Positions 50,743-60,732 are shown, counted from the stretch's first letter. The stretch is DNA of 64,000 nucleotides from Pseudomonas sp. JQ170C (GCF_035581345.1 NZ_CP141608.1:5486501-5550500); one strand, 5' to 3'. Notes: a model not told the origin generated them from the letters alone. Numbers and translations are program-made.

Positions 50743-51800
50743 CAACGAACATCCTCAGCCAGCAGCAACGCGCGCAATTGGCTCGCCACACGCTCGGGAT
50801 TCAGGCGAGTGAAGCACAGCGGCCACTCGCGTTTGAGATCGAACCGGCGCTGATCATCAGCGCTCGGTTTATACGTGCATTTCTTCTGCAGGCACGGTGC
50901 GCAGGCAAAGTCGCTGGCCAGGTGCACCTGGGACTTGCCGTAGGCACCGGTCAACCCCGGGTTGGTGGGGCCGAACAGTGACAGGGTCGGCACATCCAGT
51001 GCCGCCGCCAGATGCCCCAGGCCGGTATCCACCGCGACACATGCCTTGGCAGCAGCCAACACGCGAGCAACACCGGCCAGGTTCAACTTGGGGAGTACCT
51101 GGCAGTTGTTCAAGCCCTTGGCGATGCGCTCGGCACGGGCCTGCTCGGCCGGGTTGCCCCAGGGCAGGCGCACTTCAAGCCCTTGCTGGCCCATGCGCTC
51201 GGCCAGTTGGCGCCAATAGGCCTCCGGCCAGTGCTTGGTGTCCCAGGTGGTGCCGTGCAGGAACACAACGAACGGCGCGGCTGGCGGCAATTGCAGGCGG
51301 TTCAGGTCCAGGCCGTAGTCGCCCAGGCCGGGGGGCAGGTCATACCCCAGGGCCAGGCCGAACAGCTGGCGTACCCGCTCCACCGCATGCTGCCCGCGAG
51401 CCACCGACAAGCGCCGGTCGTAGAAGCGGCTGGACAGCCCCTCACGGGCCGAATAGCGGTCGAGCCCGGCCACCGGTGCCTTGACGTAGCGGGTCAGCCA
51501 GGCCGACTTCACCAGGCCCTGGGCGTCGATCACCAGGTCATACTGGGTTTCACGCAGGCGCTGCTTGAACTGGCGCCATTCGCCGTTCTTGAAGGTCTGC
51601 CAGAGGTTCTTGCGCCAGCGGCGAATCGCCACCGGGATGACCTTGTCCACCGCCGGGTGCCAGCTGGGGATCTCGGCAAAGCCCTCTTCGACCACCCAGT
51701 CAAAGCGGATGCCGGGAATCGCCCGGTAGGCGTCGGTCAGCGCCGGCAGCGCATGGATCACATCGCCCAGCGACGAGGTCTTGATCAGCAGTACCCGCAC
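50742..51800 (-). CDS. waaC: WaaC, heptosyltransferase I (352 aa)
   Basis: A GT9-family enzyme adding the first heptose to Kdo. The start RVLLIKTSSLGDVIHALPAL is the family signature, and LHGTTWDTKHWPEAYW and DTGLGHLAAALDVPTLSLFGPTNP line the ADP-heptose site. It starts with GTG, directly after the waaF stop codon, with GAGG upstream. Confidence 0.96.
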   Translation of the reverse strand: MRVLLIKTSSLGDVIHALPALTDAYRAIPGIRFDWVVEEGFAEIPSWHPAVDKVIPVAIRRWRKNLWQTFKNGEWRQFKQRLRETQYDLVIDAQGLVKSAWLTRYVKAPVAGLDRYSAREGLSSRFYDRRLSVARGQHAVERVRQLFGLALGYDLPPGLGDYGLDLNRLQLPPAAPFVVFLHGTTWDTKHWPEAYWRQLAERMGQQGLEVRLPWGNPAEQARAERIAKGLNNCQVLPKLNLAGVARVLAAAKACVAVDTGLGHLAAALDVPTLSLFGPTNPGLTGAYGKSQVHLASDFACAPCLQKKCTYKPSADDQRRFDLKREWPLCFTRLNPERVASQLRALLLAEDVR

Positions 51801-52850
51801 TTAGTCGACCTCGGCCATGACATCAACAAGGGTCGGGCCATCGAGGCGCTGCAGCGCTGCCACCACCGCCTCCGGCTCAAGCTGACGCAGGCAGTTGTAA
51901 TGGCCGAAGCGGCAGGTGCGGTCGAAGCAGGGGCTGCACTCAAGGCCCAGGCGCACCACCTCGACCTGATCGGCCAGCGGCGGGGTGAAGCCAGGCGAGG
52001 TCGAACCGTACACGGCCACCAGCGGTCGATTGAGCGCTGCGGCCACATGCATCAGGCCCGAGTCGTTGGACACCACCGCATCGCTGCACGACAGCAGGTC
52101 GATGGCTTCGGCCAGGGACGTTTCGCCGCTGAGGTTGGTGGCTTCTTCGCGCAGGCCCGGAATCAGCCGCTCGCGGATCGACTCGCCGACGGCGTGATCG
52201 TTCTTCGAGCCAAACAGCCACACCTGCCAGCCTTCACGAATCTTGACCTCTGCGACCTTGGCGTAGTGCTCCGACGGCCAGCGCTTGGCCTCGCCGAACT
52301 CGGCACCCGGGCACAGCGCCAGCACCGGACGGTCGAGGGCCAGGCCGAACTTGGCCAGGGCCGCGTCACGGCTGGCCGCTTCAATCTGCAGACTCGGGCG
52401 TGGGTAGGGTTTGGGCAACTCGGCACCGACCGGATAGGCCAGGGCCATGAAGCGCTCGATCATCAGCGGGTAACGCGCCTTGTCGAGCTTGCGCACATCA
52501 TTGAGCAGGCCGAAGCGCAGCTCGCCGCGCCAGCCGGTACGCTTGGGAATGCCGGCAAAGAACGGCACCAGCGCCGACTTCAATGAGTTGGGCAGCAAAA
52601 TGGCCTGGTCGTACTGACCGGCCAGGGACTTGCCGATACGCCGCCGGGTTGCCAGTTCCAGTGCACCGTGGCCGAGCGGAAAGCTCAAGGCCTGGCGCAC
52701 TTCAGGCATGCGTTCGAGGATCGGCCGGCTCCACTCGGGGGCCAGCACGTCGATCACACACGCCGGGTGTTGCTGCTTCAGGCAATGGAACAGGGTCTGC
52801 GCCATTACCATGTCGCCCACCCAGCTAGGGCCAATGATCAAAATTCTCAT
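51801..52850 (-). CDS. waaF: WaaF, heptosyltransferase II (349 aa)
   Basis: GT9 family; adds the second heptose. It shows ILIIGPSWVGDMVMAQTLF at the N-terminus, LCPGAEFGEAKRWP and NDSGLMHVAAALNRPLVAVYGSTSP near the C-terminus. It is the first gene of the seven-gene core operon running toward lower coordinates. The promoter should lie in the 157-base gap before glnE, which otherwise holds no gene. In P. aeruginosa ilvE lies between glnE and waaF by my recollection; it is not here. Confidence 0.96.
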   Translation of the reverse strand: MRILIIGPSWVGDMVMAQTLFHCLKQQHPACVIDVLAPEWSRPILERMPEVRQALSFPLGHGALELATRRRIGKSLAGQYDQAILLPNSLKSALVPFFAGIPKRTGWRGELRFGLLNDVRKLDKARYPLMIERFMALAYPVGAELPKPYPRPSLQIEAASRDAALAKFGLALDRPVLALCPGAEFGEAKRWPSEHYAKVAEVKIREGWQVWLFGSKNDHAVGESIRERLIPGLREEATNLSGETSLAEAIDLLSCSDAVVSNDSGLMHVAAALNRPLVAVYGSTSPGFTPPLADQVEVVRLGLECSPCFDRTCRFGHYNCLRQLEPEAVVAALQRLDGPTLVDVMAEVD

Positions 52851-53007
52851 GCTTTATCCAGAAACGATCAGGGAGGCTACAGACTGTCCGCGAACCGCCT
52901 GGCCTCCCCTCTTTATATTCAGGCTATATGTCGACCAGTGTACGCCACTCGGGCTGTAGTGTGGTCCTGGCAGGCTCCCTGCCGCCTGATTCGCCTCGTT
53001 CAACCGC

Positions 53008-55944
53008 TCATGTCAGACCCAGTTCGCCCCAGATCCGCCGCACCTCGCGACGCTCCTGCACAAACTGCCCGGCATCGATCACACCGGCCTGCTTCTGCAG
53101 CGCCTGACGGTGCGCCGCAGAGCGAAACGCTTTGTACACCTCGCGCAGCAGCACCGCATCGCTGGCCGGCATCAACCCGGCTTCTTCAAGCTCTTCGAGG
53201 ATGCGGATGTTATCGGTCCAGCGCAGTATCGCCGGATGGTCGTGAGACCAGGCCAAAGCGGCGTATTGCACCATAAATTCGATATCGACGATACCACCGG
53301 CATCCTGCTTGATATCGAAGGGCACACCGGCGTCAAAGGCATTGGCGCCGGTGCCTGCCGCGCTGAGCTTGGTGCCCAGGTTGTCGCGCATTTTGGCGCG
53401 CATCTCGCTGACCTCGACACGCAATTTGGCCAGGTCTTGCGGCTGGCCCAGCACCCGTGCCCGCACCTCTTCAAAGGCCTTGCCCACCTGCGCGCAACCC
53501 GCCAGCACGCGCGCCCGCACCAAGGCCTGATGCTCCCAGGTCCACGCCTCGTTCTGCTGATAACGCTCGAAGGCACCCAGCGAACTGACCAGCAGGCCCG
53601 ACGCGCCGGACGGACGCAGGCGCATATCCACGTCGTAGAGCTGCCCGGAGTTTGTCTGGGTGGTCAGCAAGTGAATGATGCGCTGGCCCAGGCGGGTGAA
53701 GAACTGGGCGCTGTCGATCGGCTTGGCACCGTCGGTTTCGGCCTGCGGATCACCGTCGTGGATGAACACCAGATCAAGGTCCGAGCCATGGCCGAGCTCG
53801 ATACCGCCGACCTTGCCGTAGCCGACAATAATGAAGCCCGGATCACACAGGCTGCCGTCACTGCGCTTGGGCTGGCCATGGCGGGATACGGTCTGGCGCC
53901 AGGCCAGGGCCAGCACCTGGTTGAGGATGGCTTCGGCCAGCCAGGTCAGGTAGTCGCTGACCTTCATCAGCGGCAGGTTGCCGGCGATTTCCGAGGCGGC
54001 TACCCGCAAGCTGTGGGCCAGCTTGAAGTGACGCAGCGCCTCCATTTGTTGTTCGAGGTCGTCCTCGGGGATACGCGTGAGCCGCTCGCGCAGTTCGGCC
54101 GCCAGCTCCGGCGCCTGGGGCGGGCTGAACAGGCGACCTTCGTTGAGCAATTCGTCCAGCAGCAACGGGAAGCGGGTGATCTGCTCGGCGATCCACGGGC
54201 TTGCCGCGCACAGGGTCAGCAAACGACGCAGCGCCCCCGGGTTCTCGGTCAGCAGCACCAGATAAGCCGAACGCCGCGCCACCGCTTCGACCAGCGGCAG
54301 CACCCGCTCCAGCACCAGGTCCGGGTCGGCGTGTTCCACCGCCTGGGCCAGCAGGCGTGGGATAAAGGCATCCAGGCGCTCGCGCCCGAGTCGCTGCATG
54401 GCACGCAACTGCGGGCTGGCGCGCAGGCTGGCCAATTGCTTGAGCGCCTTGCCCGGATCGGCAAAACCGGCGTCTTGCAGTTGGCGGCACGCGGCCTCTT
54501 CATTCTGGGCTTCTTCCCAGAGCGGCAGCCACTCACCGCCGACAATCACTTCACCCTCTTCGCTTTCATCTTCATCGGGGTCGGCGATGACTTGGCGGAA
54601 GTGCCAGTCGACGCGCCCGCGCCAGTGCATCAGCTGGGCATGGAAGCTGTCCCAGTCGGCAAAACCGAGCATGAAGGCGATGCGCGCACGGTCCAGGTCG
54701 TCGTCCGGCAGCATCTGGGTCTGGCGATCGGCAATGGCCTGGATGGCATGCTCGGTGTAACGCAAGAACTCATAGCCTTCGCGCAGCTCGGTGATAACCG
54801 CCGGCGGCAGGTAGCCCTGGCCCTCCAGGGTGGCGAGCACCTTGAGCAAGGGCCGCTGCTGCAGGCTCAGGTCGCGCCCACCGTGAATCAACTGGAATGC
54901 CTGGGCGATGAACTCGACTTCGCGAATGCCGCCGGCCCCCAGCTTGATGTTGTCGGCCATGCCCTTGCGCCGCACTTCCTGCTGGATCAGCTGCTTCATG
55001 GTGCGCAGCGCTTCGATGGCCGAGAAGTCCAGGTAGCGCCGGTAAACGAAGGGGCGCAGCATATCCAGCAACTGCGCACCGGCTACCTGGTCGCCCGCCA
55101 CCACCCGCGCCTTGATCATCGCGTAGCGTTCCCAGTCGCGGCCCTGGTCCTGGTAGTACTGCTCCAGTGCATTGAAGCTGAGCACCAGGGAACCGGCCGA
55201 GCCGTAGGGGCGCAGGCGCATGTCGACACGGAACACAAAGCCATCGACGGTGATCGGGTCCAGGGCCTTGATCAGCCGCTGGCCGAGCCGGGTGAAGAAC
55301 TCCTGGTTGTCCAGCGAGCGCTTGACCCCTTCGGTTTCGCCGCCCTCGGGGAAGGCGAAGATCAGGTCGATGTCCGACGACAGGTTCAGCTCCACGGCGC
55401 CAAGCTTGCCCATGCCCAGCACCACCATGTGCTGGGGCAGGCCGCTGCGGTGGCCGATGGGTGTGCCGAACTGCTGGCAGTGGCGTGGATAAAGCCAGTG
55501 GTAGGCCTGGTCGATGCAAGCATCGGCAAGGTCCGACAGGTCACGGCAGGTCTGCACCAGATCGGCCTGGCGGTTCAGGTCGCGCCAGATGATCCGCACC
55601 TGCTGACGGCTGCGCTGGCGGCGCAGGTTGCGGGCCAGCTCGTCTTCGCTTTCGGCAGCCTGGGTCGCCGCGGCGATCTGCGCGCACAGCTCACCCGGCG
55701 CGAAAGCCCGGTCCAGCTCACCGCTCGTCTCCAGCTCAACCAGCATGGCGGGATCACGCAGGCATTGTTCAAGGACAAAATCGCTGGCCGCCGCCACCCG
55801 GGCAAACTGCGCCCAGCGCACTGGCGTCCAGTGTTCAAGTGACAGTTCTGGCTGCTGGGCCACGGCGCTGCGCAGCGATTGTTCGTTGCGGCTGACCAGC
55901 GGTGCGAGGGTGGCAGGCAGATCGACCAGCGAAGGCAGGCTCAT
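53008..55944 (-). CDS. glnE: Bifunctional glutamine synthetase adenylyltransferase/adenylyl-removing enzyme (978 aa)
   Basis: Two nucleotidyltransferase domains: the N-terminal adenylyl-removing domain with LSSDIDLIFAF, and the C-terminal adenylyltransferase domain with HGSDLDLVFIHDG. Each is followed by a helical domain. It sets glutamine synthetase activity under PII control. Length is normal. AAGGATAG lies before the ATG. It is divergent from aceE, with 428 bases between. Confidence 0.96.
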   Translation of the reverse strand: MSLPSLVDLPATLAPLVSRNEQSLRSAVAQQPELSLEHWTPVRWAQFARVAAASDFVLEQCLRDPAMLVELETSGELDRAFAPGELCAQIAAATQAAESEDELARNLRRQRSRQQVRIIWRDLNRQADLVQTCRDLSDLADACIDQAYHWLYPRHCQQFGTPIGHRSGLPQHMVVLGMGKLGAVELNLSSDIDLIFAFPEGGETEGVKRSLDNQEFFTRLGQRLIKALDPITVDGFVFRVDMRLRPYGSAGSLVLSFNALEQYYQDQGRDWERYAMIKARVVAGDQVAGAQLLDMLRPFVYRRYLDFSAIEALRTMKQLIQQEVRRKGMADNIKLGAGGIREVEFIAQAFQLIHGGRDLSLQQRPLLKVLATLEGQGYLPPAVITELREGYEFLRYTEHAIQAIADRQTQMLPDDDLDRARIAFMLGFADWDSFHAQLMHWRGRVDWHFRQVIADPDEDESEEGEVIVGGEWLPLWEEAQNEEAACRQLQDAGFADPGKALKQLASLRASPQLRAMQRLGRERLDAFIPRLLAQAVEHADPDLVLERVLPLVEAVARRSAYLVLLTENPGALRRLLTLCAASPWIAEQITRFPLLLDELLNEGRLFSPPQAPELAAELRERLTRIPEDDLEQQMEALRHFKLAHSLRVAASEIAGNLPLMKVSDYLTWLAEAILNQVLALAWRQTVSRHGQPKRSDGSLCDPGFIIVGYGKVGGIELGHGSDLDLVFIHDGDPQAETDGAKPIDSAQFFTRLGQRIIHLLTTQTNSGQLYDVDMRLRPSGASGLLVSSLGAFERYQQNEAWTWEHQALVRARVLAGCAQVGKAFEEVRARVLGQPQDLAKLRVEVSEMRAKMRDNLGTKLSAAGTGANAFDAGVPFDIKQDAGGIVDIEFMVQYAALAWSHDHPAILRWTDNIRILEELEEAGLMPASDAVLLREVYKAFRSAAHRQALQKQAGVIDAGQFVQERREVRRIWGELGLT

Positions 55945-55972
55945 GGTCTATCCTTGATCGGCGAGAAAGTGT

Positions 55973-56043
55973 GTAGGAGCGGGCTTGCCCCGCGATGCGA
56001 TTTGCCTGACGAAATGCTTTCGTGGAGCAAGCCCACCCCCACC
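55973..56043 (+). repeat. REP pair, right copy degenerate, in the glnE-aceE gap
   Basis: The left copy (55973-55997) is canonical. The right copy (about 56018-56043) has several changes (CGTGGAGCAAGCCCACCCCC). It begins only 29 bases upstream of the glnE start codon, an unusual 5' position for a REP element. Confidence 0.85.
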
Positions 56044-56372
56044 GGCGGCGGTTGGACTGTCGTACAAAAGTTAGAAATAGCTGAAAAACATGATTCTCTG
56101 GCAGAAACCATCACAGCAAACCTTTTCGTAACTTGTTTTTGACTACCGGTATCGTTTTATCCCACAACCCAAACAGCGGCCACGAGCCATATTTCTGTAG
56201 TTTTACTACTGCTTCGTCACTTCAAAAGCATGAAATGGTGATTCATTTGTAGTAAAACTACACAACGCCGGTACACTCTCCGGTAATCCAAGAATTTCAT
56301 GTCGTCTGCCCAAAAGGCCAGTCGCAAACTCAGGCAACCGATTCTGGAAGCCTTTCCGCCCTGGAGCAAGCC
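56044..56372 (+). promoter_or_regulatory. aceE upstream region with two GTAGT-N3-ACTAC operators
   Basis: No gene in this stretch. GTAGT-TTT-ACTAC (56197-56209) and GTAGT-AAA-ACTAC (56249-56261) are each perfect inverted repeats. They lie 52 bases apart centre to centre, about five helical turns, and the inner TAGTNNNACTA fits the FadR-subfamily GntR form T-N-G-T-N3-A-C-N-A. Including flanking T and A, the two sites are mirror images over 14 bases. TACACT at 56272-56277 could be a -10, which would place the second operator across the -35/spacer region. Confidence 0.65.
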
Positions 56373-59018
56373 ATGCAAGACCTCGATCCCGTCGAAACCC
56401 AGGAATGGCTGGACGCCCTGGAGTCGGTTCTCGACAAAGAAGGCGAAGACCGCGCTCACTATCTGATGACCCGTATGGGCGAGCTGGCCACCCGTAGTGG
56501 CTCCCAGCTGCCGTACGCCATCACCACGCCATACCGCAACACCATCCCTGTCACCCACGAAGCACGCATGCCTGGCGACCTGTTCATGGAACGCCGCATT
56601 CGCTCGTTGGTCCGTTGGAACGCGCTGGCAATGGTAATGCGCACCAACCTGAAAGACTCGGACCTGGGCGGCCACATTTCGAGCTTCGCCTCCAGTGCCA
56701 CCCTGTATGACATCGGCTTCAACTACTTCTTCCAGGCTCCGACCGACGAGCACGGCGGCGACCTGATCTTCTTCCAGGGCCACGCCTCGCCTGGCGTCTA
56801 CGCCCGCGCCTTCATGGAAGGCCGCATCAGCGAAGACCAGATGAACAACTTCCGTCAGGAAGTCGATGGTCAAGGCCTGTCGTCCTACCCACACCCATGG
56901 CTGATGCCTGACTTCTGGCAGTTCCCGACCGTTTCCATGGGTCTGGGTCCGATCCAGGCGATCTACCAGGCACGCTTCATGAAGTACCTGGAAAGCCGTG
57001 GCTACATCCCTGCAGGCAAGCAGAAAGTCTGGTGCTTCATGGGCGACGGCGAGTGCGACGAGCCGGAATCCCTGGGCGCCATCTCGCTGGCTGGCCGCGA
57101 GAAGCTGGACAACCTGATCTTCGTCATCAACTGCAACCTGCAGCGCCTCGACGGCCCGGTTCGCGGCAACGGCAAGATCATCCAGGAACTCGAAGGCGTG
57201 TTCCGTGGCGGTGGCTGGAACGTCAACAAAGTGGTCTGGGGCCGTTTCTGGGACCCACTGCTGGCCAAGGACGTCGACGGTATCCTGCAGCGTCGCATGG
57301 ACGAAGTCATCGACGGCGAATACCAGAACTACAAGGCCAAGGACGGCGCGTTCGTCCGTGAGCACTTCTTCAACACCCCAGAACTCAAGGCCATGGTCGA
57401 AGACCTGTCCGACGACGAAATCTGGAAGCTCAACCGTGGTGGCCACGACCCGTACAAGGTCTATGCAGCCTACCACCAGGCGGTCAACCACAAAGAGCAG
57501 CCGACCGTCATCCTGGCCAAGACCATCAAGGGCTACGGCACCGGTGCTGGCGAAGCCAAGAACACCGCGCACAACACCAAGAAGGTCGACGTCGACAGCC
57601 TGCGTCACTTCCGTGACCGCTTCGACATCCCGGTCAAGGACGAAGAGCTGGAAAACCTGCCGTTCTTCAAACCCGAAGAAGGCAGCGCCGAAGCCCGTTA
57701 CCTGGCCGAGCGCCGTACAGCCCTGGGCGGTTTCGTACCTCAGCGTCGCGCCAAGAGCTTCAGCATTCCGACCCCGCCACTGGAAACCCTCAAGGCTATC
57801 CTCGACGGTTCCGGCGATCGCGAAATCTCCACCACCATGGCCTTCGTGCGGATCCTCGCGCAGCTGGTCAAGGACAAGGAAATCGGCCAGCGCATCGTTC
57901 CGATCATTCCGGACGAAGCCCGTACCTTCGGTATGGAAGGCATGTTCCGCCAGTTGGGCATCTACTCGTCCGTCGGCCAGCTCTACGAGCCAGTCGATAA
58001 AGACCAGGTGATGTTCTACCGCGAAGACAAAAAAGGTCAGATTCTCGAAGAAGGCATCAACGAAGCGGGCGCCATGTCCTCCTTCATCGCTGCCGGTACT
58101 TCGTACTCGAACCACAACCAGCCGATGCTGCCGTTCTACATCTTCTACTCGATGTTCGGCTTCCAGCGTATCGGTGACCTGGCCTGGGCCGCTGGCGACA
58201 GCCGTACCCGTGGCTTCCTGATCGGCGGTACCGCCGGCCGGACCACCCTCAACGGTGAAGGTCTGCAACACGAAGACGGTCACAGCCACCTGCTGGCCGC
58301 GACCATCCCGAACTGCCGCACCTACGATCCAACCTACGGCTACGAGCTGGCGGTGATCATCCAGGACGGCATGAAGAAGATGACCGAAGAGCAACAGGAC
58401 GTCTTCTACTACATCACCGTGATGAACGAAGCCTACACCCAGCCAGCCATTCCGGCCGGCGCCGAGGAAGGCATCATCAAGGGCATGTACCTGCTCGAGG
58501 AAGACACCCGCGAAGCGGCACACCACGTACAGCTGATGGGCTCCGGCACCATCCTGCGTGAAGTGCGTGAAGCGGCGAAGATCCTGCGTGAAGAGTTCAA
58601 CGTCGGCGCCGACGTCTGGAGCGTCACCAGCTTCAACGAACTGCGTCGCGACGGCCTGGCCGTAGAGCGCAGCAACCGCCTCAAGCCTGGTCAGAAGCCG
58701 CAGATCACCTACGTCGAAGAGTGCCTGGCTGGCCGTAAGGGCCCGGTCATTGCCTCCACTGACTACATGAAGCTGTTCGCCGAACAGATTCGCCAGTGGG
58801 TGCCGAGCAAAGAGTTCAAAGTCCTGGGTACCGATGGTTTCGGTCGCAGCGACAGCCGCAAGAAGCTGCGTCACTTCTTTGAAGTCGACCGTAACTTCGT
58901 CGTGCTGGCTGCACTGGAAGCCTTGGCTGACCGTGGCGATATCGAACCTAAGGTCGTGGCTGAAGCCATCACCAAGTTCGGCATCGACCCGGACAAACGC
59001 AACCCACTGGACTGCTGA
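56373..59018 (+). CDS. aceE: Pyruvate dehydrogenase E1 component, homodimeric (881 aa)
   Basis: AceE decarboxylates pyruvate with thiamine diphosphate and acetylates the E2 lipoyl group. The ThDP motif FMGDGECDEPES, ending in LIFVINCNLQRLDGPV, is complete, and the later blocks GRTTLNGEGLQHEDGHS and YEGTNG-like regions fit the homodimeric alpha2 class. GGAGCAAGCC precedes the ATG. It is followed by aceF after 13 bases. Two GntR-type operators upstream suggest metabolite control. Confidence 0.97.
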   Translation: MQDLDPVETQEWLDALESVLDKEGEDRAHYLMTRMGELATRSGSQLPYAITTPYRNTIPVTHEARMPGDLFMERRIRSLVRWNALAMVMRTNLKDSDLGGHISSFASSATLYDIGFNYFFQAPTDEHGGDLIFFQGHASPGVYARAFMEGRISEDQMNNFRQEVDGQGLSSYPHPWLMPDFWQFPTVSMGLGPIQAIYQARFMKYLESRGYIPAGKQKVWCFMGDGECDEPESLGAISLAGREKLDNLIFVINCNLQRLDGPVRGNGKIIQELEGVFRGGGWNVNKVVWGRFWDPLLAKDVDGILQRRMDEVIDGEYQNYKAKDGAFVREHFFNTPELKAMVEDLSDDEIWKLNRGGHDPYKVYAAYHQAVNHKEQPTVILAKTIKGYGTGAGEAKNTAHNTKKVDVDSLRHFRDRFDIPVKDEELENLPFFKPEEGSAEARYLAERRTALGGFVPQRRAKSFSIPTPPLETLKAILDGSGDREISTTMAFVRILAQLVKDKEIGQRIVPIIPDEARTFGMEGMFRQLGIYSSVGQLYEPVDKDQVMFYREDKKGQILEEGINEAGAMSSFIAAGTSYSNHNQPMLPFYIFYSMFGFQRIGDLAWAAGDSRTRGFLIGGTAGRTTLNGEGLQHEDGHSHLLAATIPNCRTYDPTYGYELAVIIQDGMKKMTEEQQDVFYYITVMNEAYTQPAIPAGAEEGIIKGMYLLEEDTREAAHHVQLMGSGTILREVREAAKILREEFNVGADVWSVTSFNELRRDGLAVERSNRLKPGQKPQITYVEECLAGRKGPVIASTDYMKLFAEQIRQWVPSKEFKVLGTDGFGRSDSRKKLRHFFEVDRNFVVLAALEALADRGDIEPKVVAEAITKFGIDPDKRNPLDC

Positions 59019-59031
59019 GGAGTATTTTTAA

Positions 59032-60663
59032 GTGAGCGAACTCATTCGCGTACCTGACATCGGCAGCGGTGAAGGTGAAATCATTGAGCTGTTCGTCAAA
59101 GTCGGCGACCGCATCGAGGCTGACCAGAGCCTGCTGACCCTGGAGTCCGACAAGGCCTCCATGGAGATCCCGGCCCCCAAGGCCGGTGTGATCAAGTCGC
59201 TGAAGGTCAAGCTGGGTGACCGCCTGAAAGAAGGCGACGAGCTGATGGAACTGGAAGTCGAGGGCGCAGCTGCTGCGCCCGCGGCTCCGGCCGCCGCACC
59301 GGCTGCCGAAGAGAAGCCTGCTGCAGCCCCGGCTGCGGCAGCTGCTCCGGCGCCGGCTGCTGCCCCTGCTGCTGCCACCGTCCAGGACATCCACGTTCCG
59401 GACATCGGCTCCTCGGGCAAGGCCAAGATCATCGAAGTCCTGGTCAAGGTCGGCGACACCGTCGAAGCTGACCAGTCGCTGATCACCCTGGAATCGGACA
59501 AAGCCTCGATGGAGATCCCGTCTCCAGCCGCAGGCGTTGTCGAAGCCGTGATCGCCAAGCTCGACGACGAAGTCGGCACCGGCGACCTGATCCTCAAGCT
59601 GAAAGTTGCAGGCGCTGCACCGGCCGCCGCTCCAGCTCCTGCTGCCGCCTCGGCGCCAGCCAAGGCTGAAGCTGCACCGGCTGCTGCTCCGGCACCGGCT
59701 GCTGCCCCTGCCGCCGCGCCAACGGCTGCCCCTGCTGCTGCCAGCGGTGCCAAGGTTCACGCCGGCCCTGCCGTGCGTCAGCTGGCCCGCGAGTTCGGCG
59801 TCGAGCTGGGCGCCGTTGCCGCCACCGGCCCGCACGGTCGCATCCTCAAGGAAGACGTGCAGGTCTACGTCAAGGCCATGATGCAGAAGGCCAAGGAAGC
59901 CCCGGCCGCCGGTGCAACCGGTGGTGCAGGCATCCCGCCGATCCCGGAAGTCGACTTCAGCCGCTTCGGCGAAATCGAAGAAGTGCCGATGACCCGCCTG
60001 ATGCAGATGGGTGCTACCAACCTGCATCGCAGCTGGCTGAACGTGCCTCACGTCACCCAGTTCGACAGCGCCGACATCACCGAGCTGGAAGCTTTCCGCG
60101 TGGCCCAGAAAGCCGTTGCAGAGAAGGCCGGCGTCAAGCTGACCGTACTGCCACTGCTGCTCAAGGCCTGCGCCCACCTGCTCAAGGAACTGCCGGACTT
60201 CAACAGCTCGCTGGCACCTAGCGGCAAAGCGATCATCCGCAAGAAATACGTCAACGTCGGTTTCGCCGTAGACACCCCGGATGGCCTGCTGGTCCCTGTG
60301 ATCAAGAACGTCGACCAGAAGAGCCTGCTGCAACTGGCTGGCGAAGCCGCGGCCCTGGCTGAAAAAGCCCGGACCAAAAAGCTGTCGGCTGACGACATGC
60401 AAGGCGCTTGCTTCACCATCTCCAGCCTCGGCCACATTGGCGGCACCGGCTTCACGCCGATCGTCAACGCGCCGGAAGTGGCGATCCTGGGTGTTTCCAA
60501 GGCCACCATCCAGCCTGTCTGGGACGGCAAGGCCTTCCAGCCCAAGCTGATGCTGCCGCTGTCGCTGTCCTACGATCACCGTGTGATCAACGGCGCGGCC
60601 GCTGCACGCTTCACCAAGCGTCTGGGCGACCTGCTGACCGACATCCGCACCATGCTGCTGTAA
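59032..60663 (+). CDS. aceF: Pyruvate dehydrogenase E2, dihydrolipoamide acetyltransferase with two lipoyl domains (543 aa)
   Basis: Two lipoyl domains (about 1-75 and 118-195) with lipoylation lysines Lys41 and Lys157, both in SDKASMEIP. Long Ala-Pro linkers separate the domains and give skewed GC-rich sequence. A peripheral E1/E3-binding domain (AGPAVRQLAREFGVEL) and the catalytic core ending in YDHRVINGAAAARF follow. GTG start with GAGGAG upstream. No lpd follows; E3 is encoded elsewhere. Confidence 0.97.
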   Translation: MSELIRVPDIGSGEGEIIELFVKVGDRIEADQSLLTLESDKASMEIPAPKAGVIKSLKVKLGDRLKEGDELMELEVEGAAAAPAAPAAAPAAEEKPAAAPAAAAAPAPAAAPAAATVQDIHVPDIGSSGKAKIIEVLVKVGDTVEADQSLITLESDKASMEIPSPAAGVVEAVIAKLDDEVGTGDLILKLKVAGAAPAAAPAPAAASAPAKAEAAPAAAPAPAAAPAAAPTAAPAAASGAKVHAGPAVRQLAREFGVELGAVAATGPHGRILKEDVQVYVKAMMQKAKEAPAAGATGGAGIPPIPEVDFSRFGEIEEVPMTRLMQMGATNLHRSWLNVPHVTQFDSADITELEAFRVAQKAVAEKAGVKLTVLPLLLKACAHLLKELPDFNSSLAPSGKAIIRKKYVNVGFAVDTPDGLLVPVIKNVDQKSLLQLAGEAAALAEKARTKKLSADDMQGACFTISSLGHIGGTGFTPIVNAPEVAILGVSKATIQPVWDGKAFQPKLMLPLSLSYDHRVINGAAAARFTKRLGDLLTDIRTMLL

Positions 60664-60671
60664 TGCTGTTC

Positions 60672-60699
60672 CCTGTCTCCTCCTGCCGGGGGAGACAGG
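60672..60699 (+). terminator. Hairpin just after aceF (possible first terminator)
   Basis: CCTGTCTCC pairs perfectly with GGAGACAGG (60672-60680 with 60691-60699) around a ten-base loop, followed by CTCCCTTTTCG. The T tract is short, so it may protect the mRNA end rather than terminate. Confidence 0.6.
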
Positions 60700-60732
60700 C
60701 TCCCTTTTCGAGCTGCCACGCTCGTACCTCAA

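Noticed and set aside
52851..53007. Remnant of ilvE between glnE and waaF
   Set aside because: The 157-base gap shows no aminotransferase motif in any frame; only a promoter region is likely.
53110..55842. A 910-codon plus-strand frame opposite glnE
   Set aside because: Pure antisense shadow of glnE, whose two nucleotidyltransferase motifs are clear.
56217..58874. An 885-codon minus-strand frame opposite aceE
   Set aside because: aceE has an intact thiamine motif and full length in the opposite strand; the antisense frame lacks any ribosome site and has no recognisable domain.
59260..59750. Ala/Pro-rich repeats in aceF as possible recent tandem duplication
   Set aside because: Two lipoyl domains with flexible linkers are normal for this E2 type; the domains differ enough at the DNA level to be old.
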